From Liolophura sinensis (taxonomy: Eukaryota; Mollusca; Polyplacophora; Chitonida; Chitonidae), in assembly GCF_032854445.1 (NCBI RefSeq), contig NC_088300.1, positions 16,313,570 through 16,377,569 of the forward strand: DNA of 64,000 nucleotides, given 5' to 3'. Below, piece by piece: positions 1-15,000 of this stretch. A program made the position numbers and the translations under genes. Positions within the stretch are counted from its first letter, which is position 1, and the number at the start of each line of letters is the position of its first letter. The notes beneath the pieces were generated by a model. That model ran no database searches. It was not told where the DNA came from and saw only the letters and a list, made by a program, of their open reading frames with translations.

Positions 1-98
1 CCCGAGGGTCGGCATTCAGCTTGGAAAGGACATCCACCCTCAAACTCACATGAACTGTTCCTGGCAAAACACACGGATGATTCGCCACATACTGTTGT
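1..98 (-). CDS. M57 B exon (partial at the window edge)
   Basis: VCGESSVCFARNSSCEF, then GCPFQAEC. Acceptor CCACAG at 100-99. The donor is not seen, so the gene continues left of the window. Confidence 0.8.
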
Positions 99-3000
99 CT
101 GTGGTGAGAAAGGCATGAAAAACATCTCGTGAAGGAATACCTTATACTGATGCACTTAAATTTCAAACCATTTGTGTGAAAATGTCAATCTAGCTGTTGA
201 AAGTTCCTAGCTTAACATTAAATGTAACAGATTTTCTATTCAATATATTAAAGTAATATATGTATTTTGAATGCGAAATATTGTTCGCTGTGGGATGAAT
301 ATGAAAATGTCAGAATATTAGAGATAGCTTACACTTATGACTGCGACATACGATGATTTTAAAGAAGAAGAAAGGGATCCTTAGTGTTGGGAAATTTTGT
401 CACTAACACTACTTCAGTACAGGGTTTTTTTTTCAGTATAACAGCACTCTTCATAGCACTAACCCTACACGGATCCTCGGCACACTCGGATCTGGGACAG
501 CCACTGCTCTTAAAGCCAAAGTCACAGGAGATAGGCATCATGTCTTCACACACTGTGCAACGAAATAATAAATAATAATAAAATGTTAAAAATAACTTTC
601 CCACGTCAAGTTATTTTGAAAATTTAAGGTGTAATATGTCGAGCAAACAAAAAAACATCGCATCTATGTCTTATTTTAGGAAGTGCATGTGTCAGAATAT
701 ACACGAGAAGGGAAAAGGGACTGTATATAACAGGTTATGCATTTAAATATAAGAACATATCCAAATCTCTGATTTTAATATTTCATATCTTTACAGGTAT
801 TCATAACACGTTTAACGCGAAAATATTGAAATAGAATAATTAAAAATTGGTTTTTACCCTTTGGTTTGCACTCCGCAACATACGGACAGTTGGTCTGGAA
901 GCGACAGGTTCCGATTTGGGCAAAGCATTCCTCATCGGGCCTACACTGAGCAGTCTGGGAACAGAATGTGCTAGGTTATACTACTGACTAATTGTGGTCA
1001 CAGTATAAATGTACAATATAAAGTTACAGAAAATTAACCAAAGGAGTAAAAGAAAGCATTTTTGAGAAGAATTTAATTACGCAAGGCTCGTGTCCAACGT
1101 GAGGCATGTTTTCAAATCTCAAAAGAAATTTTACATGTCTCATTCTTCAGGATATTATTTACGGTTAATAGGCAAATGTGGGAATCTTACCAAACACGGA
1201 TCCGGAGCACACTTCTGCCTGGGACATCCCTCACTTTCAAACCCGTACGGACAAAATATCCGGACAGTTTCTTCACATACTGAAAAGATAATGTCGATCG
1301 GAATTATGGTCTATATGAACACATGGTTATTCGAAAAGCACTCATACGCTCATCGAACTGATCACATATCCTACATGTAAGGTAGCCTGAAAATACTGAG
1401 TGAGTGAGTGCTTGGAGTTTTTCAGTTATATGACGACGAAGGAGTCCTTAGAGTTTATATAATATGCTTCCTTGTTGCAGGACGGATTTCCACAGCTCTT
1501 TTATCTAGTGCTGCTTCACTGAAACGACTTACCGAAGGCAAGTAATCCGCCNNNNNNNNNNNNNNNNNNNNNNNNNNNNNNNNNNNNNNNNNNNNNNNNN
1601 NNNNNNNNNNNNNNNNNNNNNNNNNNNNNNNNNNNNNNNNNNNNNNNNNNNNNNNNNNNNNNNNNNNNNNNNNNNNNNNNNNNNNNNNNNNNNNNNNNNN
1701 NNNNNNNNNNNNNNNNNNNNNNNNNNNNNNNNNNNNNNNNNNNNNNNNNNNCATTTGCATCAACAGTTGGAATAAAACCCTAACAGAGGTAAACTGACAA
1801 GAAGCCGTATTTCGCCGGTCACTTGACCAACTATCACAATCTATGCAATATTAACTCGTGGTATAACTTACCCTGCAGAACACACCGATCTACATACGGG
1901 CACTGTATACCGAAATCACACTGGCCAGGCTCTGTCACACACTTCTCCCCACGGGGACACCTGACACCCTATTAACACAAAGTCCGAACGTACATCAAAG
2001 GCAATCAGGGCAGAACAGACTAGAAATAAATCTATTTTCTTGTAGTCCCGGCGCATTGACATCATAGGATTTACCAGTTTTACCTCAGAATTATATACTA
2101 TTTATTACATATTACTTGGACAACTCGTAATTTAGGTGGCTTTGAAAATGTGCCTTTTGATTATTGACTATACGAGTTGATCTTAAGGCTTAGACTAATC
2201 TGAAGAATAATCAGTATCAGCAGAATAACTGACCTTAGACCTGTACAACACACCTGACAGTGAATACTGATGAACGATAGTCCAGGAAACTAATCTATGC
2301 TTTATAACTAGAGGATTCTGTGCATACTGAAGATATCAATGTTTAATATAGTACATGGCATCCCCATTGTTTGGAAATAGGCTAAGAAATAAGTCAAGCT
2401 AATACCCAAACAACTGTTTTAAAGAAAATGGCAATTTAATCTAAAATTAACACCCAGTTTAAATTCAGATACACAGTTCAACTGGGCTCCGTTTTTCGAA
2501 AGTGTATTAGGTAATACTGGTTTTAAGTCCTGTTTTATATTTAAGATTTAGCCAAACTCTGCAGTACCCGCAGTCAAAGTATAACAGCAGCACTTCTAGG
2601 TTATATTTAATATATTGTTACGCAATTATTTTGGGGCCAAGTACAAAAAAAAGACTTGGCTTAAAGTTAAATCTGGTCTTAAGGAGCCATTCCGGTGCAC
2701 ACACATTTCAGGCTAACCTTGTTAGTATGCGACATGCGTACATAGTATGTTGTGCAATTCAGTGCAAAAAAACAAAATGTTCAATCATTTCCGTACAAAT
2801 TCCCGGTTTGACGTCATATTACCCTATTTAACGCTACTGTAACTTCACAAAACTCCAGTTGACGTCTCCTGCTCAGAACACCACGCCATATGTAAATGAG
2901 CTTTAGTGTGATTGAAGACGCTACAGATTACGTCACTGCAGGAAAGATGACGACGCTCCAGGACAATGACGTCACTCGAGTAATTTGTACGCAAATGGCC

Positions 3001-6000
3001 GAACATTTTGTTTTTATAAGCCCTCGGTGCTAGTAGGATTATTTGAAGGTCTGAGAAAATTCATGCATGGTGTATGAATGAACGCATGTTGTGCTGGACA
3101 GGATAACTTCGTCTTCACCAGAAGAGTCTTGGCTGAGATGGCTCTTTAAATGGCTGCATTGCCTACTAAGTTTGGCTAAAATCGTCATAATCAATAATCT
3201 CCCAGATGATCTAATTTATTAGCGGTGTTAACTCTATGTCATCTGTAATACTGTTGTTCTTTAAAATAATCATTGCTCTTGAAATCTGAGCTTCCAATGA
3301 TTATAGATAATGAAATTCCGAGTATAATATGGCCGTTTCAATAAGGACTTGCAATGCAAGGGTTAGGAGCACACTGCCGTCGTGGACACCCTATTAAGGA
3401 CACTCCAAATGTACAGCTGATATTCGGTACCACATCTCTGCAATCTGGAATAAATGATACACAACTCAAATTACCCATCGAGTAGGAGGACCTCAACAGC
3501 CCGTATTAAGCATCTTGCGTTAACTCCTTAGTGAAATGAAGTCATGAACATATTGGCAAAATGTATGGCATGCTATGTCATATCATGGACAGGTGCTGAC
3601 AATGATGCATTCTCTGAGTTTTAATTTTATTGTTTTAATTGTACCAGTTCCGGAATGCTTATGACGAAGAGAGATTTGAAAGAACGGCATATGAAACAAA
3701 TGCACGCAAGAATCTTAAACTGAGATAAGATGTGTTTCATAAAGGCATCCACAGTACTGTACAATTTCGAAACATTCGCATATTTCTGCATGGGCAATAG
3801 TTCACATGATTTTGCAAGTAAAAACAAAACGTCCACTACTTAGGAATTGTCTGTACCACGTCTAGTCTCAAAAGGACGACACTACTGTGCCAATTTCCAG
3901 TCATTAAGAGGAAGATTTCATAAGATGTTGGAAGAACAAAACTTCACCCAGGTACAATAAAAATTTCCGAGTAGAGTGGACGATATGCTCCTGTCAAGAG
4001 CAATACCAATTTTCCTTTGGTGCAGATAAGAACAACAAAGACTTTTGTTAAACTCCAACTGTTTATGGTTGCCAGTTTGAATTTTGATTAACCTACTGCT
4101 TTAGTATTTGTCTGAATCCAGTCAGTCACACACATATTAAAGTTCAAAGGAGCACTTTTAACAGTTCGAGAGACCCACTGTGGTTAAGTACTTACTGGTA
4201 CTCCTGCATCGGGCCTGATAGGGACAGTTTACCCCTAGGGTACAGTTTCCTGGTTCTGCGATACAGGTCTGGTCACTTGAACACAGCGCCACCTAGCGGA
4301 AAAGGTACAGAGCAATGCAAGAATCCTGACTCGTAGGATAGATACGTTATGAATAGAAGGCTAAGACAGATAATGTATTTATTTAATTTAGGTTATAAAT
4401 GCGTGTTCAAGAATATTTCACTTGCACAACGGATTATTGGCCGTGGGAACCACAGGAAACAAAGTGGTATCAAAGCCACCTTTCAGTTGGTATCTTCGAA
4501 GCCCCTTGAATCTATGCGTCGAAACAGACATTCGTATACCAGTCGTCAACCAATAAGGACGTCCCAGGTCAATAATCGCAAGGCCAATTAACAAAACGAC
4601 GTCCAAAAAACTAAGCAATTATATAAAGTCCGAAAATAACACGGAATCATGCAAAGAGAAACGTCAACAGTTTTCAGTGATGGAAGAAAGACGCATGGTA
4701 TGTTCCAGAGGACCGAGTGAAATCAGTATTCAATCGTGTACCATGCTAAAATATAAGTTGTCGATAACGCCTGACACATCCAACTGACGCTGATTCAAGC
4801 ACGAGCTGACACTGGTCAAAGGTCGATCCATTACAGGGCACTTTTAATGGTGAGCTGACGACAGCAAGTTAAATGTAAACAACCGCATTACAGATTTAAA
4901 TACTGTGCTTATTAAACACTGTGACATTAAATCAACTGTTTAGTTGCTCCATCGGGATTTGATTCAGGTCAGCAACTCGTTTATTTGGCATCATTTGATT
5001 TCGGTGTATCACACAGCACTCAGGAATATTTCGCCAGTATTTGTACATCAGTGATCAGGTTAACAGTAAAAGGAAACAGGTGACAACATAACGGAGAAGC
5101 TACTTACACACGACAACACACTGCAGTTACTCTCCACATACTTATTTGTAATATGTGTATATTTACCCGGCTAGGGATGGTATATGCATCGTCTACGGTC
5201 GATATTGAGCAGCTGCTATCAAACTATAATTGCGATACATATTATGGCATACTGGGCCTAGAACATTCATCGGTATTGCCGATAGTCTACCTTTACTCCG
5301 TCGTAATTTCTTACTTTATATACATTCTTAGTTCTTTGGTGGTATATTTTGAACGTTGTCTTGAAATTTATTTTTCTTTTACCAATCTGGTGTGTCCAAC
5401 ATGGTTGATGACTAACATATTAACATCGGACAAGATGCCTCGATTGTACCAGGGTGTTCAACCTCCTACTAATGCTTCACCACAACAACAGGTCTACGTT
5501 GAACTACTTCAACAGAATACCGCCCAGTTAACTTAGCTTACAAAGCTACCTGTCAGTAGATCTGCATTAAAAGGATTCATCTAAGTTGACCTACCTCACA
5601 AGGATTACGGGCGCATGTTGCCCTAGGACAGCCTATGGACTCAAACCCGAAAGCACACTGGATATTAGCAGCCACAGCTCGACACACTGTAATAAATCGA
5701 GATAAAAACCTTATACTGTGAAGCTTTTTATGACTAAATTTAGGTTTAGAGCTGTCAGAAACCTAGCTTAGATTTGGAAATGATACATCACCAGATCTCA
5801 TCTCATCCATCCACGAGGCTCGGCGAGATTGAGACAGAAAATGAGAATTACCCTAAAATGTTTGTGAAAAAGGCGACAAAATCAGAAAGATTAAAAAAAC
5901 GGCTATGTAACTGTATTGTGTAATTTGAGCTGTGTATCTTTTTTCTGCTGCTTTTAGTGATTTCAAACCGCCTCGTGTTTTCACCTTGTTCTCCCCACCA

Positions 6001-9000
6001 TATGGCTGAAATATTGCCGATGTGGCGTTAAGCCATAATCATGCATGCATTCATTCAATGATTCCAGGTATGTTTCTTAAAGGCATACAGAATCGATTCC
6101 GATTGGCTGATGTGAGAAAGAGGCAAGTCCATTCCATGTCTATCCTTAGCTGAATTTTAGGTACGGCAAATTTATTCAAGCGCGATCGAAGCTTCAGATT
6201 AACCCAGGAAACCCTATCTTCACTGTCAGCCAATCCCTGTCGATTTTTTTATCCCTTTAAGGTGAAATAAACTGGTTCACCTCAAGGGTGACAACCGATC
6301 GATGAGTCCCGTTTTGATGGCCCTGTCTTACCTGATTGGATGCAGACAGCCTCGTGAGGGCAGCTAACAGCAAATCGACACAGGGTGGGTCTCGTCGTGC
6401 AGGTCTCATCGGGACCAACAGTTCCGGGACTGGAAGGCAGAATACCGAAATTGCCTCAGTTATTGTTAGTGTTCGGTTTGATATCAAAGCACATTGTAAC
6501 GTGCTTCGAAACCATCACATAGACAATTAAAGCTTAAGCTTAGTGCACGTCTTTTACTCGGCTTATAACTGTCATTGTGTAATAACGTGTGAAATGTGAG
6601 ACGAATCAGTGTGGGAGATAAACGCATTTAAGATACAATATATAAGTACGGCGTAAAACACCAATCAAATAGATAAATTAAAGTCTGATTTCATCACATA
6701 CATAGGCTAGAAAACGATTCTGTCGACATAACAAATGGACATTGAGATAGTACTACTATTCAACCTACAACTTTACAACACAAAATAATTACATCAGCAA
6801 GAATCGTAAAAAGTGGTGCACACACATCATGACATGGCTATGGTTGTACTCACCTCACAAGGGTTAGGGGCACAAGTACTCCGAGGGCATCCAGTCTCCA
6901 GTACTCCATACATACACGATATCGGTGCAACTTGAGCACAGTCTGAAATAAATACACGATTCCTTTGCCATTCCACGTCATTTTGTGGTAATTATTGTTC
7001 AATATGTGGTGAGAACGGTAAATATGGCTACGTAGAGGTTTTCCAAAAACCAATAAACACAGGACGAGTTGTAGCAATCTATATACATGGTATTATTGAT
7101 GTGAGCTTTCGAGGGCAACTGCTCCCATCGTAGATTTTCCATGTTGATTGTACCGTCACTGTACATAGCTTTGAACATAATTCACTTCTGTATGTATATG
7201 AAGGTTCTCCCCATGATACTCTCGTGTGTATTATATCTCATGATGGGAGTAGTTGCTCTCGAAGGCTCATATCAATAACATCATACATAGAACGGTAAAC
7301 TTTTTGTAATGTTTTTACTTTTTAGATACTTGCTTTGACGCAGCTGTGGTATCAGGACAATATTTAGCGATAGTGGGAGAGCTGTGGGAAATGTCATAGA
7401 TCTCGTGAGCAAATCAAAGGCAGGGGCAAGATTGCTAATTATTATATATATATATAGTTTTATGTTACTAACTTACTTTGTTCCTGGCATCTCCGTACGT
7501 ATGGGCACTCAATGCCGAACTCACACTGTCCGGGTTCGGCAAAACACGTCTGGCCAGACGGACACGGCCGACCCTGTCATATAAACAGTAACTGTAATTT
7601 AGTGATGGACACAGACGGTAATTTCATTTTGGAAACTCATTTAAGTCAATTGCATAAGATATTTCAAAACTTCAACCGGTTAGTGAAATTAATAACAAAT
7701 ACGTTTTCCAGTTATCCACAAATGATGACGATTTGACATTTCATTTCTAACCAGAAATGAGAGGCAGGTTTGGGACCGATGTAATAAAGGCCACGTTAAG
7801 TGTACTTACTTCACAAGGGTTTGGTGCGCATGTAGAACGTGGACATCCGGTCTGTTGGAAACCATAGTCACAGCGGATATTATCGAGAACTTCTCCACAG
7901 TCTGGAAGATGATCATATTCGATACAGTTCGTGTTAAACTCATTGTCGTGTTTTGATGACAATTAATGTAGCATAAAACAATATATTATATTATTGGGCT
8001 GTTTGATGGGTTTATGCTAACATATGATACTGTATATGGGCAATAACAGGAACACATGGAAAGGCAGACAACTCCAGTGCTTACATCGTGCTTTCTGGAA
8101 ACATAAAGTTGTATACTAATATAAATTGGTTTTTCGTAATCTCTCACTTCTGAGTTCTTCCGAGAGCTGTGATTATAAAAAGTGCAACAAAACAAGGCAA
8201 AATTCGTCTTTGAGCAACGCGCAGTTTTGTTCATTCATTCGTCTGATATCCACCAGTAGATGTAGTTGTGATGTCATCATGCCACTGATATCCACCAGTA
8301 CATGCAGCTGTGATGTCATCATGCCACTGATATCCACCAGTACATGCAGCTGTGATGTCATCATGCCACTGATATCCACCAGTACATGCAGCTGTGATGT
8401 CATCATGCCATATGGTTATTAGACGGTTATGTCATCATGCCATAAGGTTATTAGACTGTGATGTCATCATGCCACATGGTTATTGGACAAGTGATAGCTG
8501 CAGGAATTTCAGACACAGTTATCTCACCTGCGGCAACACAAGTGGCCTCGTAGGGACAGTTGTTTCCAAACCGACACTGAGATGGTCGACTCGTACATCG
8601 CCTTCCAGTTCCACAGTCTAGCGGCTATAAGTTAACAAATATTATCATTATCTTAAATGTACATGTATTAAAATATTGTAGTGTATCACATCGGAATTTC
8701 AGTTCTGATCTCACCTAATGGCTTAAGTATGCTAAAGCTGTTGGCGTTTCGTACTATTATCTCCCCATTGTGGCGAATATACAGCAAATGACAACAATCA
8801 AAGCACTCATAGCTATTTTAAAAGGCATGACTGTACAAAATATTATTGACTTTCATTCCATTAAACACAGAAGGATGAACTATAAAACAACGCATCAAAT
8901 ATTATATGAACTGAAATCATATGGCGAATGCACATGTTCACTGTTTCCTTTATCTTTCCAAAACCTTTGCACGAAAACAGGTAGATTAAAACTTCATATG

Positions 9001-12000
9001 TATTTTAGTACTAACTCTACAGGGATCTGGTGCACACGTTGACCTGGGGCAACCCTTCCTCCATGAATCCGAAAGGACACGATATCTGGGCAACATCAGC
9101 GCAATCTGAGAGTATAATGGGAGACAGTGCAAAGGCGATACACAGACAATGACTGAATGCAATTGGAGACAATCAGTGGGTGTAACATTGACTATCTCAA
9201 GGTACAATGGGAGATAATATAAGGGTGTAACACAGACAATTCCAGAGCACAACGGGAGATAACACTGTCAGTTGCAGAGAGAGAAAATCTTAGGTTTAAA
9301 ACAGACGATCTCAGGGTGCAATCAGAGAAAATCTAAGGGATTAAAATAGACAATTTTAGCCTACTGCGCCTTAGCGGGCAATGTAAAGGTGCAAAATAGA
9401 CAATCTCACTGTACAATAAGGGTCAATCTAACGGTGTAAAATAGACTATCTCAGGGTACAGTCAGAGACAAGCTAAGGGTTTAACGCAGATAATCTCAGG
9501 GTACAATGAGGGTATAACACAGACAATCTCAGGGTACAATGAGAGACAATATGAGGGTGTAACACAGATAATCTCAGGGTACAATGAGAGACAATATGAG
9601 GGTGTAACAAAGACAATTTCAGGGTACAAAGAGAGACAATATGAGGGTGTAACACAGACAACCTCATGGCATTAGAGGACAATTGCCGACTGAGGATACG
9701 ACGTTTTTTTAGTAAGGAGAACTCAAGGACTGGCTCGAAGACACATCAAAAATGATATACGTATAGCAACGCTGTGCAAATTCGCTGTCACAAAGTTACT
9801 TTTTTAAGTTGAAGGATGTATTACGGACTTGGTGTTTGCCACACGAATGCTTTGAATTATTCCTGTTAGTGAACATCTGCTTAAATCTCCAAAGACTTAC
9901 CATTTTTAACACACCGTCGTACATACGGGCACTGGATGCCAAAGTCACACTGTCCAGGCTGAGCGAAACATGTCTCATCGAAAGCACACGAGTTTCCCTG
10001 AGATCGAAAAGAATGTGTACCACAGACTTTAAAGTGAAAGACAGCACCTGACTAATGTTTATGTCTACTGAAAGACTACAATTCAAAGTATCTTAAACCG
10101 GCGTTTTTTTCAACCTGGTAAAAGTCTAGCGAAACTTCGTCTTGACACATCTTCAGCGCGTCTCCATCATCGATAGTAAGGTGACGTCACGTTTACCCCA
10201 GCTCTCTAACGTCGAAGGTATTTTCCGTATTATATATATATATTATGTATTATTATCAGTGCAGTAGCCTATGGCATATAAATGCTGTGGACTTCGGTGA
10301 TGAAGGTCCAAGAGATAAATAGCTTTCTCGGAATTGGATATACTGGAAGGATATTTCTTCCACTGACTGAACTGTTGATAAAGAAAGCCTGCTGTATCAT
10401 TTGTGTCTATTTTATTATTTTGACCCCTGTTTAATGTTTACAAACTTACAAGGGGATTGTTGTGCAAACAGATTCATGCTTAATTCTGAAACAAGTGGAA
10501 ATAAATGTAGGCACCACTGTGGCTGATCTAATAATTTTCACTGACTCTGATATTTGTTATTTAAAAACTAGAGACAAAACGCTAAAATCAACGACAAAAA
10601 ATATGTTTATATAATTTGAACAGCGTGCCAAAGTAGGCCTACTGGGAAGATGAATGCGGTTTGGGCCCGAGATGTTATGTTGCTGTCTGACCTAATTTGT
10701 GGTATTGTCGTTGAGTATTACATGGCTTGTAAATCAACTAATTTTACATTTGTGGTAGTGCGTAAATGATATCTCCTTCGGCTACACGTAACTAAATCGT
10801 TGTAAACGATCTCAAAATGATTGCTTATGCCTGTGTTATCATATGTCACTTTATGGAGTGAATGGGTCACGGCTACCTCACACAACTTACAACGCGCAAT
10901 CTGATAGCAACTTGTTTGATTGGATAAAATTCTCACGATATCTGCCTCGATTCACACCAGCCATTTGTTCGGTATTAACTTTTTGTTCTACGTGTTATAT
11001 ACAACGATAGACTATGGTACGAAAATCCGCTGCAATATACATGTGCATGTTTGTAGTATGTTTTGAATTTTATATTGCTGTCCCATGACATGAGTGAGGG
11101 TCAGCCGAGAATTACAAGAGCTCTTACATCACATGGGTTGGGGGCACACTCACTCCTGGGACAGCCAGTCAGAGCGACTCCGTAAAGGCAGATGATGTTA
11201 GGCAAAACATCCCGGCAATCTGTGGTCAGAGAAATAATACACAACAATTATAAAGGACAGTTTTCATTTCTAGACTGGACTAAGATAATTAGGAAAAGCG
11301 ACTGAATTACAATAAGAAGTAAAAGGGTGTGACAAAGCATGCAAAGCTTCGATATTACTAACGTTTATGTAAAATTTGATGACAGATGTGATGACAGAAA
11401 ATGTGCAACGTTAACCAACTTGAAAACTTCTTCCTTGAAAAGTTTTCTTGAAGGTCTTTTCTTGGTTGCTCGTCTACTCAAGAAAGAGAGTAGTAGTTAC
11501 GACGTGGAAGTTGTTGATTTTCTTTGACAAATTTTGAACGGTTGTATGCATAACAATCATATTATGTATACACTTTTCTAAAGAACCTAATTAGACATTT
11601 AGAAGAATTAGGAAAAGATATTACTGTTTTCTCGACATCGGAAGGTGTAAGGACAATTGGTCTGTAAAGTACAGTTGCCTTGTTCAGCGACGCACGAGCT
11701 TCCCGTGGGGCAGGTGATCCTCTGTAACACAAAAACGTTTAGAATATTGACATGTATTTGACACCAGTCAAATGGAGTTAAAGTGACATTTTAAAGTCGA
11801 TAATCTCATATTAATTCACAAAACAAAACTTCCCAACCAGTCTTTAAATATGGGATATTGATTTAGATAAATTTATGAATCAAGGGTGCTGGAAAATCGC
11901 TGGGAGTACCATGTGCTGGTTAAGGATCCCTACTTGGTCAACTCACCGTGCAGGGATTGGGTGCACACTGAGCACGGGGACAACCGATGGACTCAAACCC

Positions 12001-15000
12001 GAACAGACACTGAACGTTAGTGGCCACATCCTCACATACTGTAGGAATAAGCAAAAAATGTCATTTGGGCATAAAACAATAATATTTGAAAGTTAACAAA
12101 CACACGTTTATGTCTTTTGTAATCTTATTATATGATGTATAATCTTTAACATGTGAGACATTACAAAGACTGGAGCCCCCGGTGTTAGACTTACCTGACT
12201 CGACACAGACAGCCTCATGAGGACAGCTGATCCCGAAACGGCACTGTGACGGTCTCGTCGTACACGTCTGACCCTCTCGACAGTTAGCCAACTGCGCAAA
12301 AATGTATCAAAACATAAGAAAGGTAAACCCTTAAGACAGCATTTACGATAAGATTATCGGATGGAGAAATGAACACGACGGAGGCAGACTAACAGACACT
12401 TATGGCCGATTTACATCAGGTGATAGTTTTATATATCTTACCCTACATGGATCTGGTGCGCATGTGTCACGTGGGCATCCGGTTTCTTCAATACCAAACT
12501 GACAATTAATGGCCAGAACCTGAGGGCAATCTGAAATATAGATACGCATATTCTGATCTTAACATATACCTACAGATTATGATAGAGAAGCTTGTATAAA
12601 GAATAGAAAACATAAATCATATCACAAACTATATAAAAATATTCTATTCAAGTTTAGACAGTCCGAACACGATTGGGCTAGTGTTAACCAAGGCTGATGT
12701 TAAGCTATTCTCGTCTAACTGATCCAATCACACTGACTCCATAAATATTCTAAAATCTATATGACCGGGAGGTTTCATACACTAACCGTTGTCGAGACAG
12801 ACGGCTTCATAGGGGCAGAACGTTCCATAGCGGCACTGAGAGGGGCGACTGGAGCAGGTCTGACCTCGGGCACACTCGGTGGACTGAAAGAGATGCAAAC
12901 GTAAAAACAATGACAAATGGCTGATTGAAAGACCCATCCAATGGGCGGTGGATAAATTGAAATCCGCTAGTCATATACCGATTTTCAGCCGTAAGACTGA
13001 CTTTTACCCCGATTTCCACTGAATAAGTTAACTTGTGGTAATACCAAACTCACAACTGTCGTTCAGTACACCAAAATGTCGTAACAAAAATGTTTTGCTT
13101 TTCGTATATTGTATATTTGGAGTTTACTTTCCGGTGTTTGTTGTAGTTAAATCACAAGTCTTTTCAGTAAATGTATCATATATGTTAAATATGCAAATAC
13201 AACTAACCAAACAGGGGTCTGGTGCACAGGTGCCCCTGGGGCAGCCGACTTCCAGGATACCAAAGGGGCAGGAGATGGGCATAGTTTGTCCACATTCTGC
13301 GCAGGTGAAGACAAAAGAGGTTAACACAAACACAAGATAAATGTCAAGTAGCTGCACGTAACGAATGTAGCAGTGGTTACTGTGACCAACATTTCTAGGA
13401 AGACATACTTCAGCATTCGAGAGTTTTCAGTACGTTGACCGGGTATTATGAGGGATGAGAGAGAAAGGTACTTTTTATTTAAGCTGGATTGGGGATTAAC
13501 ACATACCGTCATTGACGCAATTCCTGACATACGGGCACTCCAGATCGAATGCGCATGTGCCCGGTTCTACGAAGCATGTCTCTCCAGGCAGACAAGGGTT
13601 GCCCTGTAACAGGACAGTTACCTTTTTTAACATGTACAGAGACCACATACTGGGTTGTATGCATGTTAGTTAGGGAAAGTTTCACTTGAAACATTATTGT
13701 CACATTGCTCATCATCGTCATAACTTTCTTCCCAACAACCAAAACCATGGTATATTTGAACAGCTGAAGTAGATCACTAATGGTCAATGTGTCTCACCTC
13801 ACACGGGTTAGGGGCGCACGTGTTTCGGGGGCAGCCCGTCAGTTCCACACCATACATACAGCCCAGGTTTGGCAGAACGTCTCGGCAATCTGCAGATCAT
13901 AGAACACCATTTATACCTCAACGAATAGTCTGGTGTGTGTTTAAACTTGAATGCTTTCAAAACATTCCATGACAGTGTAATTGCGCAACTGCATTGCTTG
14001 TCATTTTAGGCATATTGTTTTCTCTACAAAGCTCCCTTCATATACAATCATATGTTTTTTAAGCTATTTAACTATAATATGTCTATTTTATACTTTTCCA
14101 CACATATACCAACAAAGCTGAGTACCTGTGGTGACTTTTTAAAACATTAAATACATGTTAACGAAGCGATTGTTTCATGTCACCTTCTTACCGGCTTCAA
14201 CACAGACGGCCTCATAAGGACAGTTGTTTCCAAATTGACACTGAGACGGTTGACTCGTACATCGCCTCCCACTTCCACATGTCGCTGACTAAAAGTAATC
14301 ATATACATCTATCAAAATATATGCTGACATCAATATCTAGTAAACCACTCTTATGACAAGGGTTAGGACGGTAAAAATGAATGAAGTGTTCCCAAGTAGT
14401 AACACTGAAACATTTCGTTTATGTCCTTGTATAAAACCTTCCCCACTTGATAACCCAAGCGACATCACTGAAACATTTCGTTTATGTCCTTGTACAAAAA
14501 CTTCCCCACTTGATAACCCAAGCGACATCACTGAAACATTTCGTTTATGTCCTTGTATAAAACCTTCCCCACTTGATAACCCAAGCGACATCACTGAAAC
14601 ATTTCGTTTATGTCTTTGTATAAAACCTTCCCCGTCAATGTACAGCAACGTGTACGGACCGTGCAGGGATCCGGGGCACATGTGGACCTAGGGCAGCCTT
14701 CCTCCAAGATTCCAAACGGACAAAAGATCTGAGCAGCTTCAGCGCAATCTGTTAATAACACGGATATATATATTTTTATTTATTTATTTGATTGGTGTTT
14801 TGCGCCATCCTCAAGAATATTCCACTTATACGACGGCGGACAGCATTATGGTGGTAGAAAACCGGGCAGAGACCGGGGAAACCCACGACCATCCGTAGAT
14901 TGCTGGCATATAGATATATTAACAATATATAAGAGTATAAACAAATAATCTGGTACGACGTTAAACCCCAAGCATGCATGCATGCATGCATACATTCATA

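Larger units (their letters stand above)
8528..12038 (-). repeat. Partial superunit (M49 A to M51 B)
   Basis: Matches the first six exons of the superunit and then diverges. The 3' boundary of the amplification. Confidence 0.82.

Noticed and set aside
5153-5536. 127-codon plus-strand ORF
   Set aside because: Lies wholly in an intron, no recognisable family, low-complexity C-terminus.
8173-8422. ORFs with repeated residues on both strands
   Set aside because: They are read through a 42-bp minisatellite that is open in several frames; no splice or start context.
8242-9665. CRISPR-like array
   Set aside because: Repeats are contiguous imperfect units without unique spacers, inside introns of a eukaryotic gene.
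14337-14691. Overlapping 112- and 114-codon ORFs
   Set aside because: Caused by a 63-bp unit (multiple of three) open on both strands.
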